This document shows positions 1 to 5,590 of a stretch of DNA of 8,713 nucleotides, one piece after another. The position numbers and the translations under genes were made by a program. The stretch comes from Chloroflexota bacterium (lineage in GTDB: Bacteria > Chloroflexota > Anaerolineae > 4572-78 > J111), in NCBI GenBank assembly GCA_003694775.1, contig RFJV01000199.1:1-8713 (forward strand), in the 5' to 3' direction. Under the pieces are notes generated by a model. It was given only the letters and a program-made list of their open reading frames with translations. It had not been told where the DNA came from and made no database searches. The first letter of the stretch is position 1, and the number at the start of each line of letters is the position of its first letter.

Positions 1-204
1 ATGCCCGTAGAGTCCCCATTCGATATCTTGCCGGATAAACTCTTCCATCAGGTCTTCGCGGTGAGATTCCAGGAAGCGGCGCAGTGCATCCAGTACCAGC
101 TCATCCATATTGCGGAACCAGCCCTGTTTAACCAGATTTTGTGCTTCCAGGAAAAGCCCCATTGGAATTTCGGTCTGGATGGTTGTTGTCGGCTTTTCAG
201 GCAT
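1..204 (-). CDS. Ribbon-helix-helix (CopG/ParD-like) antitoxin-like protein, 3' end outside window
   Basis: The visible part is 68 codons from an ATG at 204 and runs open off the left edge. It begins MPEKPTTTIQTEIPMG and continues with a short beta-strand-like segment, then helices containing the pattern LV..GWFRNMDELVLDALRRFLE (residues 24-46), typical of ribbon-helix-helix DNA-binding antitoxins, where a strand pairs between two subunits and two helices follow. The tail MEEFIRQDIEWGL resembles the toxin-binding C-terminus of antitoxins that precede PIN-domain toxins, but the partner gene would lie outside the window, so the toxin type is unknown. The upstream AGAAAG is a weak ribosome site. 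A perfect GTATAC inverted repeat covers the likely -10 region, as expected for an autoregulating antitoxin. It could instead be a solitary RHH regulator. Confidence 0.65.
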   Translation of the reverse strand, partial: MPEKPTTTIQTEIPMGLFLEAQNLVKQGWFRNMDELVLDALRRFLESHREDLMEEFIRQDIEWGLYGH

Positions 205-223
205 CTTGCTTTCTCGCTATCGA

Positions 224-251
224 TTAACAATCCGTATACATAAAGTATACC
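224..251 (+). promoter_or_regulatory. Weak predicted promoter for treS
   Basis: TTAACA (224-229) matches five of six -35 bases. TATACC (246-251) is a poor -10 after a 16-nt spacer. The inverted repeat 234-250 occupies the spacer and most of the -10. The ribosome site GAGG (267-270) is 6 nt before the treS ATG. Confidence 0.3.
234..250. promoter_or_regulatory. Perfect inverted repeat GTATAC-N5-GTATAC, candidate RHH operator
   Basis: Two GTATAC hexamers at 234-239 and 245-250 are separated by ATAAA. Each is itself a palindrome, so the site is both a direct and an inverted repeat. It lies in the divergent spacer between the RHH gene (start 204) and treS (start 277). RHH antitoxins usually bind such short repeated sites in their own promoter. 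Binding is inferred, not shown. Confidence 0.55.
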
Positions 252-273
252 ACATTCTCAATAACCGAGGCAA
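244..273 (-). promoter_or_regulatory. Predicted sigma-70 type promoter of the RHH gene
   Basis: On the minus strand TATACT (249-244) serves as -10 and TTGCCT (273-268) as a weak -35, with an 18-nt spacer. The -10 is inside the GTATAC inverted repeat, so a bound repressor would block it. Confidence 0.4.
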
Positions 274-276
274 ACA

Positions 277-1929
277 ATGAATCCGGATACCCTCTGGTAC
301 AAAAATGCCATCTTTTACGAAGTCCACCTCCGTTCCTTTTGCGACAGCAACGGCGACGGCAAGGGCGACCTGCCTGGCCTCATCTCCAAACTGGATTATC
401 TTCAGGAGCTGGGCGTAGACTGCATCTGGCTTCTGCCGATGTTCCCCTCACCCCTCAAGGACGACGGCTACGACATTGCCGACTACTACAACATCCACCC
501 CGACTACGGCACTGTGGATGACTTCCGCACCCTGGTGGCCGAAGCGCACGCCCGCGGCATCCGGGTCATTGCCGATTTGGTGCTCAACCACACTTCCGAC
601 CAGCACCCCTGGTTTGTGCAGGCCCGCCAGTCCAGAGATAACCCCTACCGCGATTACTACGTCTGGAGCGATACCGACCAGAAGTACCGGGACGCCCGCA
701 TCATTTTCCTCGATACCGAGCCGTCCAACTGGACGTACGATGCGGCTACCGGCCAGTACTACTGGCATCGCTTCTACGCCAGCCAGCCGGACCTGAACTA
801 CGATAACCCCGCCGTGGCCGAAGAAATGATAAACGTGCTCCGGTTCTGGATGGATATGGGCATCGACGGCTTCCGGGCCGATGCCGTGCCGTACCTGTTT
901 GAGCGGGAGGGTACCAACTGCGAAAACCTGCCCGAAACCCACGCCTACCTCAAACGGGTGCGGCGGGTGCTGGACGAGGAATACCCCGGCGCCATTCTGC
1001 TGGGCGAGGCCAACCAGTGGCCCTGGGACCTGCGGCCTTATTTTGGCGGCGACGAAAACAACCCCGCCGTCCCCGGCGACGAGTTCCACATGGCCTTTCA
1101 TTTCCCGGTTATGCCCCGCATCTTCAAGGCCCTCAAGCTGGAAGATGTGTCCGACATCCTGGAGATTATGGCCCGCACACCGGACATCCCCTTCAACTGC
1201 CAGTGGTGTGTCTTTCTGCGCAACCACGACGAGCTGACCCTGGAAATGGTCACCGAGGAGGACCGGCAGTTGATGTGGCAGTTGTACGCGCCCGACCCGC
1301 GCATGCGGCTCAATCTGGGTATCCGGCGGCGGCTGGCCCCCCTGCTGGATAACGACCGGCGAAAAATCGAGGTCGCCAATTCTATCCTCTTTACCCTGCC
1401 CGGCGCGCCCATCATCTATTACGGCGATGAGATTGGCATGGGCGATAATATCTGGCTGTTCGACCGGAACGGTGTCCGCACCCCGATGCAGTGGACTGCC
1501 GGGCCGGGGGCCGGCTTTTCCCAGGCCGACCCCGCCGATTTCTGGGTTCCGCTCATCGACGACCCGACCTATGGCTATCAAAAGGTCAACGTAGCCGCCC
1601 AGATGGCCGACCCGCAGTCTTTGTGGCACACCATCCGGCAGATGGTTGCCGTGCGCAAGGCCAATCCGGTGCTGGGGTGGGGAAACTGCCAGTTTCTGCC
1701 GGCCGGCAGTCGGGCGGTGCTGGCCCTTCTGCGGCAGGGGCAGGAGGCGGCGGTGCTGGCTTTGCACAACCTGTCCGGTACAGCGCAGACGGCCGTCCTG
1801 CCGCTGGAATCATTCGCCGGCGCCCAGCCGGTCGACCTGCTGGGGCGCGCGGACCCCCTGCCGCCGGTCGGAACGGAGCCGTACCGGGTCAACCTGCGGC
1901 CGTATGATTACCTGTGGCTGAAGCTGTAG
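277..1929 (+). CDS. treS: Trehalose synthase (maltose alpha-D-glucosyltransferase), GH13
   Basis: This 550-residue enzyme interconverts maltose and trehalose (EC 5.4.99.16) by intramolecular transglucosylation in the cytoplasm. The GH13 signatures are all present: region I DLVLNH (D100, N104, H105), region [12 protein letters not shown] with the nucleophile D202 and R200, the acid/base E244 in LLGEANQWP, and region [10 protein letters not shown] with D318. Typical TreS stretches are also visible, such as [32 protein letters not shown] and [15 protein letters not shown]-terminal beta domain follows from about residue 455. It has no fused maltokinase domain, unlike some actinobacterial homologues, and no maltokinase or GlgE is in view. 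The start is supported by GAGG six nucleotides upstream. Region II has Ala (FRAD) where many TreS proteins have Leu. Confidence 0.96.
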   Translation: MNPDTLWYKNAIFYEVHLRSFCDSNGDGKGDLPGLISKLDYLQELGVDCIWLLPMFPSPLKDDGYDIADYYNIHPDYGTVDDFRTLVAEAHARGIRVIADLVLNHTSDQHPWFVQARQSRDNPYRDYYVWSDTDQKYRDARIIFLDTEPSNWTYDAATGQYYWHRFYASQPDLNYDNPAVAEEMINVLRFWMDMGIDGFRADAVPYLFEREGTNCENLPETHAYLKRVRRVLDEEYPGAILLGEANQWPWDLRPYFGGDENNPAVPGDEFHMAFHFPVMPRIFKALKLEDVSDILEIMARTPDIPFNCQWCVFLRNHDELTLEMVTEEDRQLMWQLYAPDPRMRLNLGIRRRLAPLLDNDRRKIEVANSILFTLPGAPIIYYGDEIGMGDNIWLFDRNGVRTPMQWTAGPGAGFSQADPADFWVPLIDDPTYGYQKVNVAAQMADPQSLWHTIRQMVAVRKANPVLGWGNCQFLPAGSRAVLALLRQGQEAAVLALHNLSGTAQTAVLPLESFAGAQPVDLLGRADPLPPVGTEPYRVNLRPYDYLWLKL

Positions 1930-1945
1930 GGAAACTGCCCGCATA

Positions 1946-2029
<84 letters not shown>

Positions 2030-2030
<1 letters not shown>

Positions 2031-3364
2031 TAAACGGCAAATACGCGGCCCAGGAACTGCATCAGCCGCCCGATGGGGGAGATGGCCTGACTTTCCTGTT
2101 CAATCTCCTGCAGGATGGCCTCGTCCAGAATTTCCTGTACGGCCTCTTTGTTTTCTTCCAGGGCGGCCCGCCGCGAGGTAACGTACAGATACAGGTCGGT
2201 GGCAGTGCGGCCGGCCATATTTTGCAGAACACCACGGCTCATAATCTTCTGCACCACCGGCTGGTAAACGTTATCGTACCAGCTGGTTACAGCTTCGACA
2301 AAGGGAATTTCGGTTTGCAGTTCGGTTTCCTTCAGGTACTTGTGGGTGCTGATGTGCTCCCGCAGAAGCTGGTAGCATCCCGGCTCGGTGCACTCAATGC
2401 CGTGCCCCGGTCGGAGCTGGTCTATTTGCGTGTCGTCCAGAAACTGCTTCCGCTCGGCCTGGAGGGGCAGGTTCTGCAGGTCGAGCTGGCGGCGGAAGTA
2501 TCCCATCAGCCGGCGCAGGGGGTTGGGTGATTTTTCCAGCGTCACCGTGTCCAGGATGTCTTCTGTGGAAACCGCGCCCAGCTTCTGAACCCGGCTTTCC
2601 AGCTCTGCCCGGTGAAGCAGAATCCAGGCGTACAGGTCCGCTTCGGTACGGCCTGGAAAGTGCTTCATCACCCCTCGCTCGCGAATGAGCCGGATGACCG
2701 GCATATAGACGTTGTCGTACCAGCTGGCTACGGCTTCCTCGTAAGGGATTTCACAGCCACATTCGGTTTCCTTCAGGTATTTATGAAAGGCAATATGCTC
2801 CCTGACCAGCCGGTAGCGGCCCGGTTCGGTAAATTCCACATTGTGACCAGGGCGAATCTGGTCCAGGTTGGTTTTTTCCAGAAAGCGGGCGCGCTCGGCT
2901 TTGAGCAGAATGTCGTTGAGTTCATCGGCACTGGTGATGGGAACCGGAGTTTTGTACTCTATCACGTAAGCCTCGATGGTTTTGGCGTTGTGCTGTCGGG
3001 CTACGGAAACGCGGTGGTTGCCGTCGCGAACAAAGTAAACGTCGCCTACTTTGTATACCTCAATGGGCGGGTAGCCAGACGTATGGGCCACCTCGTCTAC
3101 CCGGCGCCAGCGGTCGGCGATTTCGTCCCGTTTGGGCAGAAAGGTACGGGTAAAATCCCGGTAGCGGCCCACACTGCCGACAATCTTGTCCAGCTCAATT
3201 TCCTGCAGGCCCTTGTACGAGGCATCCTGGAGCCGCAGTTTGTGCTGGATTTCGTCAAAAGAGAGCAAATCCGTACTGCGACCGGTAAAAAAGCTCAGCA
3301 TTTCTTCGATAAACGCCTGCCGGCGAGCGTCGTCAAATTCCTTTTTTGATTCTGAGGTTAGCAT
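2030..3364 (-). CDS. ParB/sulfiredoxin-fold protein with tandemly duplicated C-terminal domain
   Basis: 444 residues. Residues about 52-137 look like a ParB-type N-terminal fold: LQEIELDKIVGSVGRY, later PPIEVYKVGDVYFVRDGNHR (DGNHR at 114-118) and VSVARQHNAKTIEAYVIEY. In ParB proteins this fold binds nucleotide (CTP) or effector, but no helix-turn-helix partition domain is visible, so partitioning is not claimed. Two copies of an approximately 101-residue domain follow, 156-256 and 303-403, offset by 147 and about 60% identical by hand count. Shared motifs are RPGH, TEPG, REHI, HKYLKETE, SWYDNVY and GRT..DLY. From memory, Chloroflexota relatives carry one copy. The start is set by GGAGG six nucleotides before the ATG. 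The TAG stop coincides with the end of a repeat element. Function unknown. Confidence 0.8.
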
Positions 3365-3385
3365 CGGAATCCTCCATTCAGAAGT

Positions 3386-3420
3386 CAGGCATCAGGTATC
3401 AGGTATCAGGTGTCAGGTTC
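3386..3420. repeat. Heptamer tandem repeat CAGGTAT x5
   Basis: Five consecutive 7-bp units (CAGGCAT, CAGGTAT, CAGGTAT, CAGGTGT, CAGGTTC) lie 22 bp upstream of the start codon of the ParB-like gene. They resemble the short heptanucleotide tandem repeats known from cyanobacterial genomes. The next bases (3421-3450, containing TCTCTGTGTTCTTGGCGG) look like another dispersed intergenic repeat, from memory only. Confidence 0.85.
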
Positions 3421-3508
3421 TCCGCGGTCTCTGTGTTCTTGGCGGTTAAAACTGCGTAAGTCCTGTAAATGATGAAGGCGGAAGCTGGTATCCACACCCC
3501 ATCATTAA

Positions 3509-3597
3509 GGGCCTATCCGAAAAATTGTAGGCTGGCATCCCTATGCCAGCAAATGACGCATAGGGATGCGTCATCTACAGTATTTTTGGATAGGTAC
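3509..3597. mobile_element. Palindromic MITE-like element with TAA flanks
   Basis: The ends are imperfect inverted repeats: GGGCCTATCCGAAAAATTG at 3509-3527, and TTTTTGGATAGGTAC at 3583-3597 whose complement is GTACCTATCCAAAAA. Both ends are flanked by TAA (3506-3508 and 3598-3600), consistent with a 3-bp TNA-type target duplication as in some IS5-family elements. Inside are two hairpins, 3531-3550 (stem GCTGGCA) and 3553-3574 (stem ATGACGCA). Their loops TCCCTA and TAGGGA are complementary, so the element can also fold as one long stem. There is no coding capacity, so movement would need a transposase elsewhere. Confidence 0.7.
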
Positions 3598-3625
3598 TAA
3601 AAAAGCTCCCGGTTACAGGGAGCTT
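3597..3625 (-). terminator. Rho-independent terminator, minus strand
   Basis: On the minus strand AAGCTCCC (3625-3618), loop TGTAACC and GGGAGCTT (3610-3603) form an 8-bp stem ending in a run of six T (3604-3599). This is a textbook intrinsic terminator. It lies 94 nt past the stop of the phosphoribosyltransferase gene and also ends the candidate small RNA. The MITE-like element starts directly at the T-run. Confidence 0.9.
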
Positions 3626-3659
3626 CGTTGCCGGCCTGTTTGCCGTATATTGTTTGGTT
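3598..3659 (-). ncRNA. Candidate small RNA of about 60 nt
   Basis: This is the stretch between the orphan promoter (3692-3665) and the intrinsic terminator (3625-3599). The predicted RNA starts near GAACCAAACAATATACGG, can form a small CGGC-AAACAG-GCCG hairpin, and ends in the terminator hairpin with a U-run. No known RNA family was recognised. It might instead be a relic of a gene whose body was lost. Confidence 0.45.
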
Positions 3660-3664
3660 CAGAC

Positions 3665-3692
3665 ATCTTAGCACGTTGGGGGTATTTGTCAA
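3665..3692 (-). promoter_or_regulatory. Consensus-like promoter with no downstream gene
   Basis: On the minus strand a perfect -35 TTGACA (3692-3687), a 16-nt spacer and an extended -10 TGCTAAGAT (3673-3665) are present. It points at the terminator 3625-3599 with no credible ORF between. Predicted transcript start is near 3658. Confidence 0.65.
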
Positions 3693-3718
3693 ATCCACAA
3701 AAAGGCTGGGAAAGCGGC

Positions 3719-4258
3719 TCAAATCGCCGGTAGCGGGCCTGTTCCCGGCGTCAGGCGGGCCAGCGGCGATACCGACATTTCCCACGGGTACACGATGTAC
3801 CGGTCTGTCACTGCGCCGTAGTAATCCGGGCCGGTGTCGGGGAACAGGTTGGAGCGGATGCGGTAGTGGAGCACCGCGGTTTCGCTTTGACAGCCGGCTG
3901 CGGCCAGCCGGCCCTTGACAATCATTATCGCCCGCCCGTTGGCCCAGATGTCGTCCACAATCAGGATGCGGCGGTTGGTAATCAGGGTGTCGGCGGGGAA
4001 CTGGACAAAGGTGGGCCAGGCCAGCTTTTCGTCCACCTCATCCGGAAAGTAAACGCTGGCTGTCAGGACGTGCTTGATGCCCAGGGCCTCGCTCAGGATG
4101 CCGCCCGGCACCAGTCCGCCCTTGGTAATCATCAGCAGGCCGTCAAATTCTCCCCGGAACTGGGGAATCAGGTGGTCGATGAGTTTGTCGATATCATCCC
4201 AGCTCAGAATTTCGCGGGGCAGTTCTTCTTCCGGCGGGCGCTCTTCAAAAGGGTACAT
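3719..4258 (-). CDS. Purine-type phosphoribosyltransferase (hypoxanthine/xanthine-like)
   Basis: 179 residues from the ATG at 4258. The type I phosphoribosyltransferase fold is indicated by FDGLLMITKGGLVPGGILSE (residues 38-57, the early PPi loop region) and the PRPP-binding segment RILIVDDIWANGRA (97-110), with DYYGAVTDRYIVYPWE near the C-terminus, as in purine salvage PRTases that join PRPP to a purine base. Substrate cannot be read from sequence. The PRPP loop is unusual: NGRA replaces the usual TG-T pattern. An alternative start is TTG at 4264, which has GGAG at 8-nt spacing; the ATG has only AGAG seven nucleotides upstream. It has its own promoter (4379-4351) and a terminator after a 94-nt tail, so it is probably monocistronic. 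Confidence 0.85.
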   Translation of the reverse strand: MYPFEERPPEEELPREILSWDDIDKLIDHLIPQFRGEFDGLLMITKGGLVPGGILSEALGIKHVLTASVYFPDEVDEKLAWPTFVQFPADTLITNRRILIVDDIWANGRAIMIVKGRLAAAGCQSETAVLHYRIRSNLFPDTGPDYYGAVTDRYIVYPWEMSVSPLARLTPGTGPLPAI

Positions 4259-4262
4259 CCCC

Positions 4263-4297
4263 AATCTCTAATCTCCATTCTCCAATCTTTAATGGGT
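4263..4297. repeat. Heptamer tandem repeat AATCTCC-like, x4-5
   Basis: Units AATCTCT, AATCTCC, ATTCTCC, AATCTTT and the weaker AATGGGT run directly up to the phosphoribosyltransferase start. On the minus strand the units read GGAGATT and so supply the purine-rich ribosome-binding sequence. Confidence 0.75.
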
Positions 4298-4299
4298 GC

Positions 4300-4324
4300 G
4301 TCCAGAATTTTAGGAATTCTGGAC
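4300..4324. repeat. Leader hairpin upstream of the phosphoribosyltransferase
   Basis: GTCCAGAATT and AATTCTGGAC form a perfect 10-bp stem around a 5-nt loop. It would lie in the 5' untranslated leader of the minus-strand transcript that starts near 4344. No T-run follows on the minus strand, so it is not an evident attenuator. Confidence 0.7.
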
Positions 4325-4350
4325 AGACTCTCTTTAATTCAACCGGGCTT

Positions 4351-4379
4351 ATTTTACGTTTGAATGGAGTCTGTGTCAA
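4351..4379 (-). promoter_or_regulatory. Consensus promoter of the phosphoribosyltransferase gene
   Basis: On the minus strand -35 TTGACA (4379-4374), a 17-nt spacer and -10 TAAAAT (4356-4351). Inverted arms ACAGACTC (4323-4330) and GAGTCTGT (4367-4374), with inner arms ATTCAA (4337-4342) and TTGAAT (4360-4365), straddle the -10 and may form an operator or RNA/DNA hairpin. Confidence 0.75.
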
Positions 4380-4489
4380 TCCTGGCCGGGGTCGCGGTGT
4401 GCACCCAGCGCGGCCAGCAGACGGCCCTTCAGGGCCACAAATTGGGGTGAGACCATCAGCTCGACCTGCCGCGGGCGGGGTTGGCTCAA
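4376..4489 (-). pseudogene. Coding-like fragment, possible gene remnant or tiny ORF
   Basis: A GC-rich island in an otherwise AT-rich repeat spacer reads, from a TTG at 4489, LSQPRPRQVELMVSPQFVAL and then KGRLLAALGAHRDPGQD to a TGA at 4378-4376: 37 residues. The composition and amphipathic pattern look like the C-terminus of a real protein, but no start site with a good ribosome site is seen, and AT-rich repeats lie immediately upstream. An internal ATG is at 4456. It may be the 3' remnant of a gene disrupted by repeats. Family not recognised. Confidence 0.3.
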
Positions 4490-4515
4490 TTTTGAATTTT
4501 GAATTCTTAATTGAT
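4488..4515. repeat. Heptamer tandem repeat AATTTTG x4
   Basis: Units AATTTTG, AATTTTG, AATTCTT, AATTGAT follow in register. This is a third unrelated sequence with a 7-bp period in the window. Confidence 0.7.
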
Positions 4516-4520
4516 TCTTT

Positions 4521-4573
4521 GGCTCATTGACCCCATTGGCTCATTGGCTCATTGAACATTGAATCATTGAATC
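4521..4573. repeat. Tandem repeat of ATTGGCTC/ATTGAATC octamers
   Basis: From 4535 the units ATTGGCTC, ATTGGCTC, ATTGAAC, ATTGAATC, ATTGAATC follow each other; a diverged copy of GGCTCATTG is at 4521-4529. The array runs into the last codons and stop (TGA, 4566-4564) of the thiamine pyrophosphokinase gene. Confidence 0.7.
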
Positions 4574-5214
4574 ACCACCACCAGCGCCAGCCCGTCTTCA
4601 AGGCTGACCTGCGCTTCTGGGGCGGTCATTTCATTGCTGATGGTCCACGTACTGCCCAGCGACAGGACGGCGCGGTCCAGCGGCCATTCCACACCGCGGA
4701 GCGTTACCCCCGTTACCGTAGGGGTCAGCGGCACTACCGACAGGGTATCGCCGGGGTGTCCGCGAACCACCAGGGGCACGCCGGGCCGCAGAATGGCCGC
4801 CCACTGGTTGCCGTCAACCAGAGTCAGGCGGATGCCGGCGTATTCCGGTGCGGTCAGCAGAAGGATGTTGGCCAGCATTTGGTCCAGCCGCCCACCGAGG
4901 GCGGTTGCCAGCATGATTTCAGCGGGGTCTTCTGCCGCGGCCCGCCGAAAGGCCAGCTCCAGGTCGGTCTGGTCCTTGCGGCGAGGGTGGCGTTCGATGA
5001 TGACCCCCTGTGCCCGCAGGTTTTGCACCAGCGTTTCCGGCAGAGAATCCAGGTCGCCGATGATGCGTTCTGGCTTCAGTCCCAGCGCCAGGGCGTGACG
5101 GGTGCCGCCATCGGCGCAGAAAATGCGGTCGCCGGGCCGGAAGTGGCGCTTCAGCAGGTCAGGCTGGTGCAGTTCTCCATTGGCAAAAATAACAATGCGC
5201 GACTCTATCTCCAA
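4564..5214 (-). CDS. thiN: Thiamine pyrophosphokinase
   Basis: 216 residues. It transfers pyrophosphate from ATP to thiamine, giving the cofactor thiamine diphosphate (EC 2.7.6.2), in the cytosol. Family motifs in order are ADGG (34-37), GDLDS (53-57), KDQTDLE (80-86), GGRLDQ (107-112) and SN (193-194) near the C-terminus in TWTISNEM. Most members have GGRxDH; here the His is Gln112. The start is taken as TTG at 5214, which puts the first strand IESRIVIFANGE at the N-terminus and has GGAG 8 nt upstream; the frame extends to an ATG at 5304, but that would overlap the preceding gene by 74 nt and add a Trp/Gly-rich stretch unlike the family. It is the third gene of the GNAT-DCC-thiN operon, 16 nt after the DCC stop. 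The stop codon lies in a tandem repeat. Confidence 0.9.
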   Translation of the reverse strand: MEIESRIVIFANGELHQPDLLKRHFRPGDRIFCADGGTRHALALGLKPERIIGDLDSLPETLVQNLRAQGVIIERHPRRKDQTDLELAFRRAAAEDPAEIMLATALGGRLDQMLANILLLTAPEYAGIRLTLVDGNQWAAILRPGVPLVVRGHPGDTLSVVPLTPTVTGVTLRGVEWPLDRAVLSLGSTWTISNEMTAPEAQVSLEDGLALVVVIQ

Positions 5215-5227
5215 GCTCCAATCTCCA
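5207..5227. repeat. Heptamer repeat ATCTCCA x3 supplying the thiN ribosome site
   Basis: ATCTCCA, AGCTCCA, ATCTCCA read TGGAGAT/TGGAGCT on the minus strand. They contain the GGAG (5226-5223) that precedes the TTG start of thiN and cover that start itself. It is related to the repeat at 4263-4297. Confidence 0.65.
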
Positions 5228-5230
5228 TTG

Positions 5231-5590
5231 CTACCGCCACAGCCGGCCCAAAATGCCCCGGTACCGCGCCGCCAGCCGGTAGACCGCTTCCACCAGCCAG
5301 ACAAACGGGGGATGGGCCAGCACTTCCATCAGGCCGGGGGCAAATCCCAGATTCGACAGCACAAACAGTACGGCCCGCCCGCCCCGCAGAACGTGGCCGT
5401 CTGCGGTGACCACGTGTACCGCCTGCTGGCAGGCCCGGTACAGGGTCTGCGTCATCGGCGGTGACGGGCATTCCTGGTACGGCACGGCTCGAAACAGGCC
5501 GCGGCTATCCCTGCGCCTGACCCAGGCGACCGAACGCTGTCAGAAGCGTCAGCCGCCGTCCCAGATAAGCCAGTGCCGGTTGCCAGTCAC
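5231..5590 (-). CDS. DCC-family (DUF393-like) thiol-disulfide oxidoreductase, predicted UxxU selenoprotein
   Basis: 119 residues when two in-frame TGA codons (5551-5549, residue 14; 5542-5540, residue 17) are read as selenocysteine. The N-terminus is MTGNRHWLIWDGG-U-RF-U-QRS. The DCC family has a thioredoxin-like DGxCxFC redox motif here, and both TGAs sit exactly on its two cysteines. The rest fits the family: VAWVRRRDSRGLF, AVPYQ, AVHVVTADGHVLRGGRA, and a C-terminal PFVWLVEAVYRLAARYRG. The GTG start overlaps the TGA stop of the preceding gene (GTGA), suggesting translational coupling, and thiN follows after 16 nt. A SECIS-like hairpin lies just downstream of the TGAs. Ordinary gene calling would give a fragment starting at GTG 5485 or ATG 5455 without the active site. 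Alternatives are a pseudogene with two TGC/TGT to TGA changes, or sequence error; both would have to hit precisely the two active-site codons. Confidence 0.8.
5514..5528 (-). promoter_or_regulatory. SECIS-like hairpin within the DCC gene
   Basis: On the minus strand CGCCTG-GGT-CAGGCG forms a perfect 6-bp stem with a GGU loop. The first loop G lies 17 nt after the second TGA and 26 nt after the first. Bacterial SECIS elements are short hairpins within the coding sequence roughly 16-37 nt after the UGA, with G in the first loop positions; the E. coli fdhF loop includes GGUCU. The spacing and loop fit both TGAs. Confidence 0.6.

Noticed and set aside
448..1767. 439-residue minus-strand frame opposite treS
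   Set aside because: Val/His/Gly-rich shadow with no motifs; treS on the plus strand carries all catalytic motifs.
2612..3349. 245-residue plus-strand frame
   Set aside because: Antisense shadow of the ParB-like gene, which has a good ribosome site and a domain duplication at protein level.
3386..3420. CRISPR array
   Set aside because: Units are 7 bp without spacers; this is a simple tandem repeat. No CRISPR-like repeat-spacer pattern was seen in the window.
4552..5409. 285-residue plus-strand frame
   Set aside because: Antisense shadow of thiN and the DCC gene with Gln/Arg-rich low-complexity composition.
5231..5485. DCC gene called as an 84-residue protein from GTG 5485
   Set aside because: It lacks the active-site region; the same frame continues upstream with family-like sequence through two TGAs to a GTG overlapping the previous stop.
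5549..5551. General reassignment of TGA (for example to Trp or Gly)
   Set aside because: TGA ends several complete neighbouring genes at the expected C-termini, and TGG/GGC are used normally; only the two redox positions carry internal TGA.
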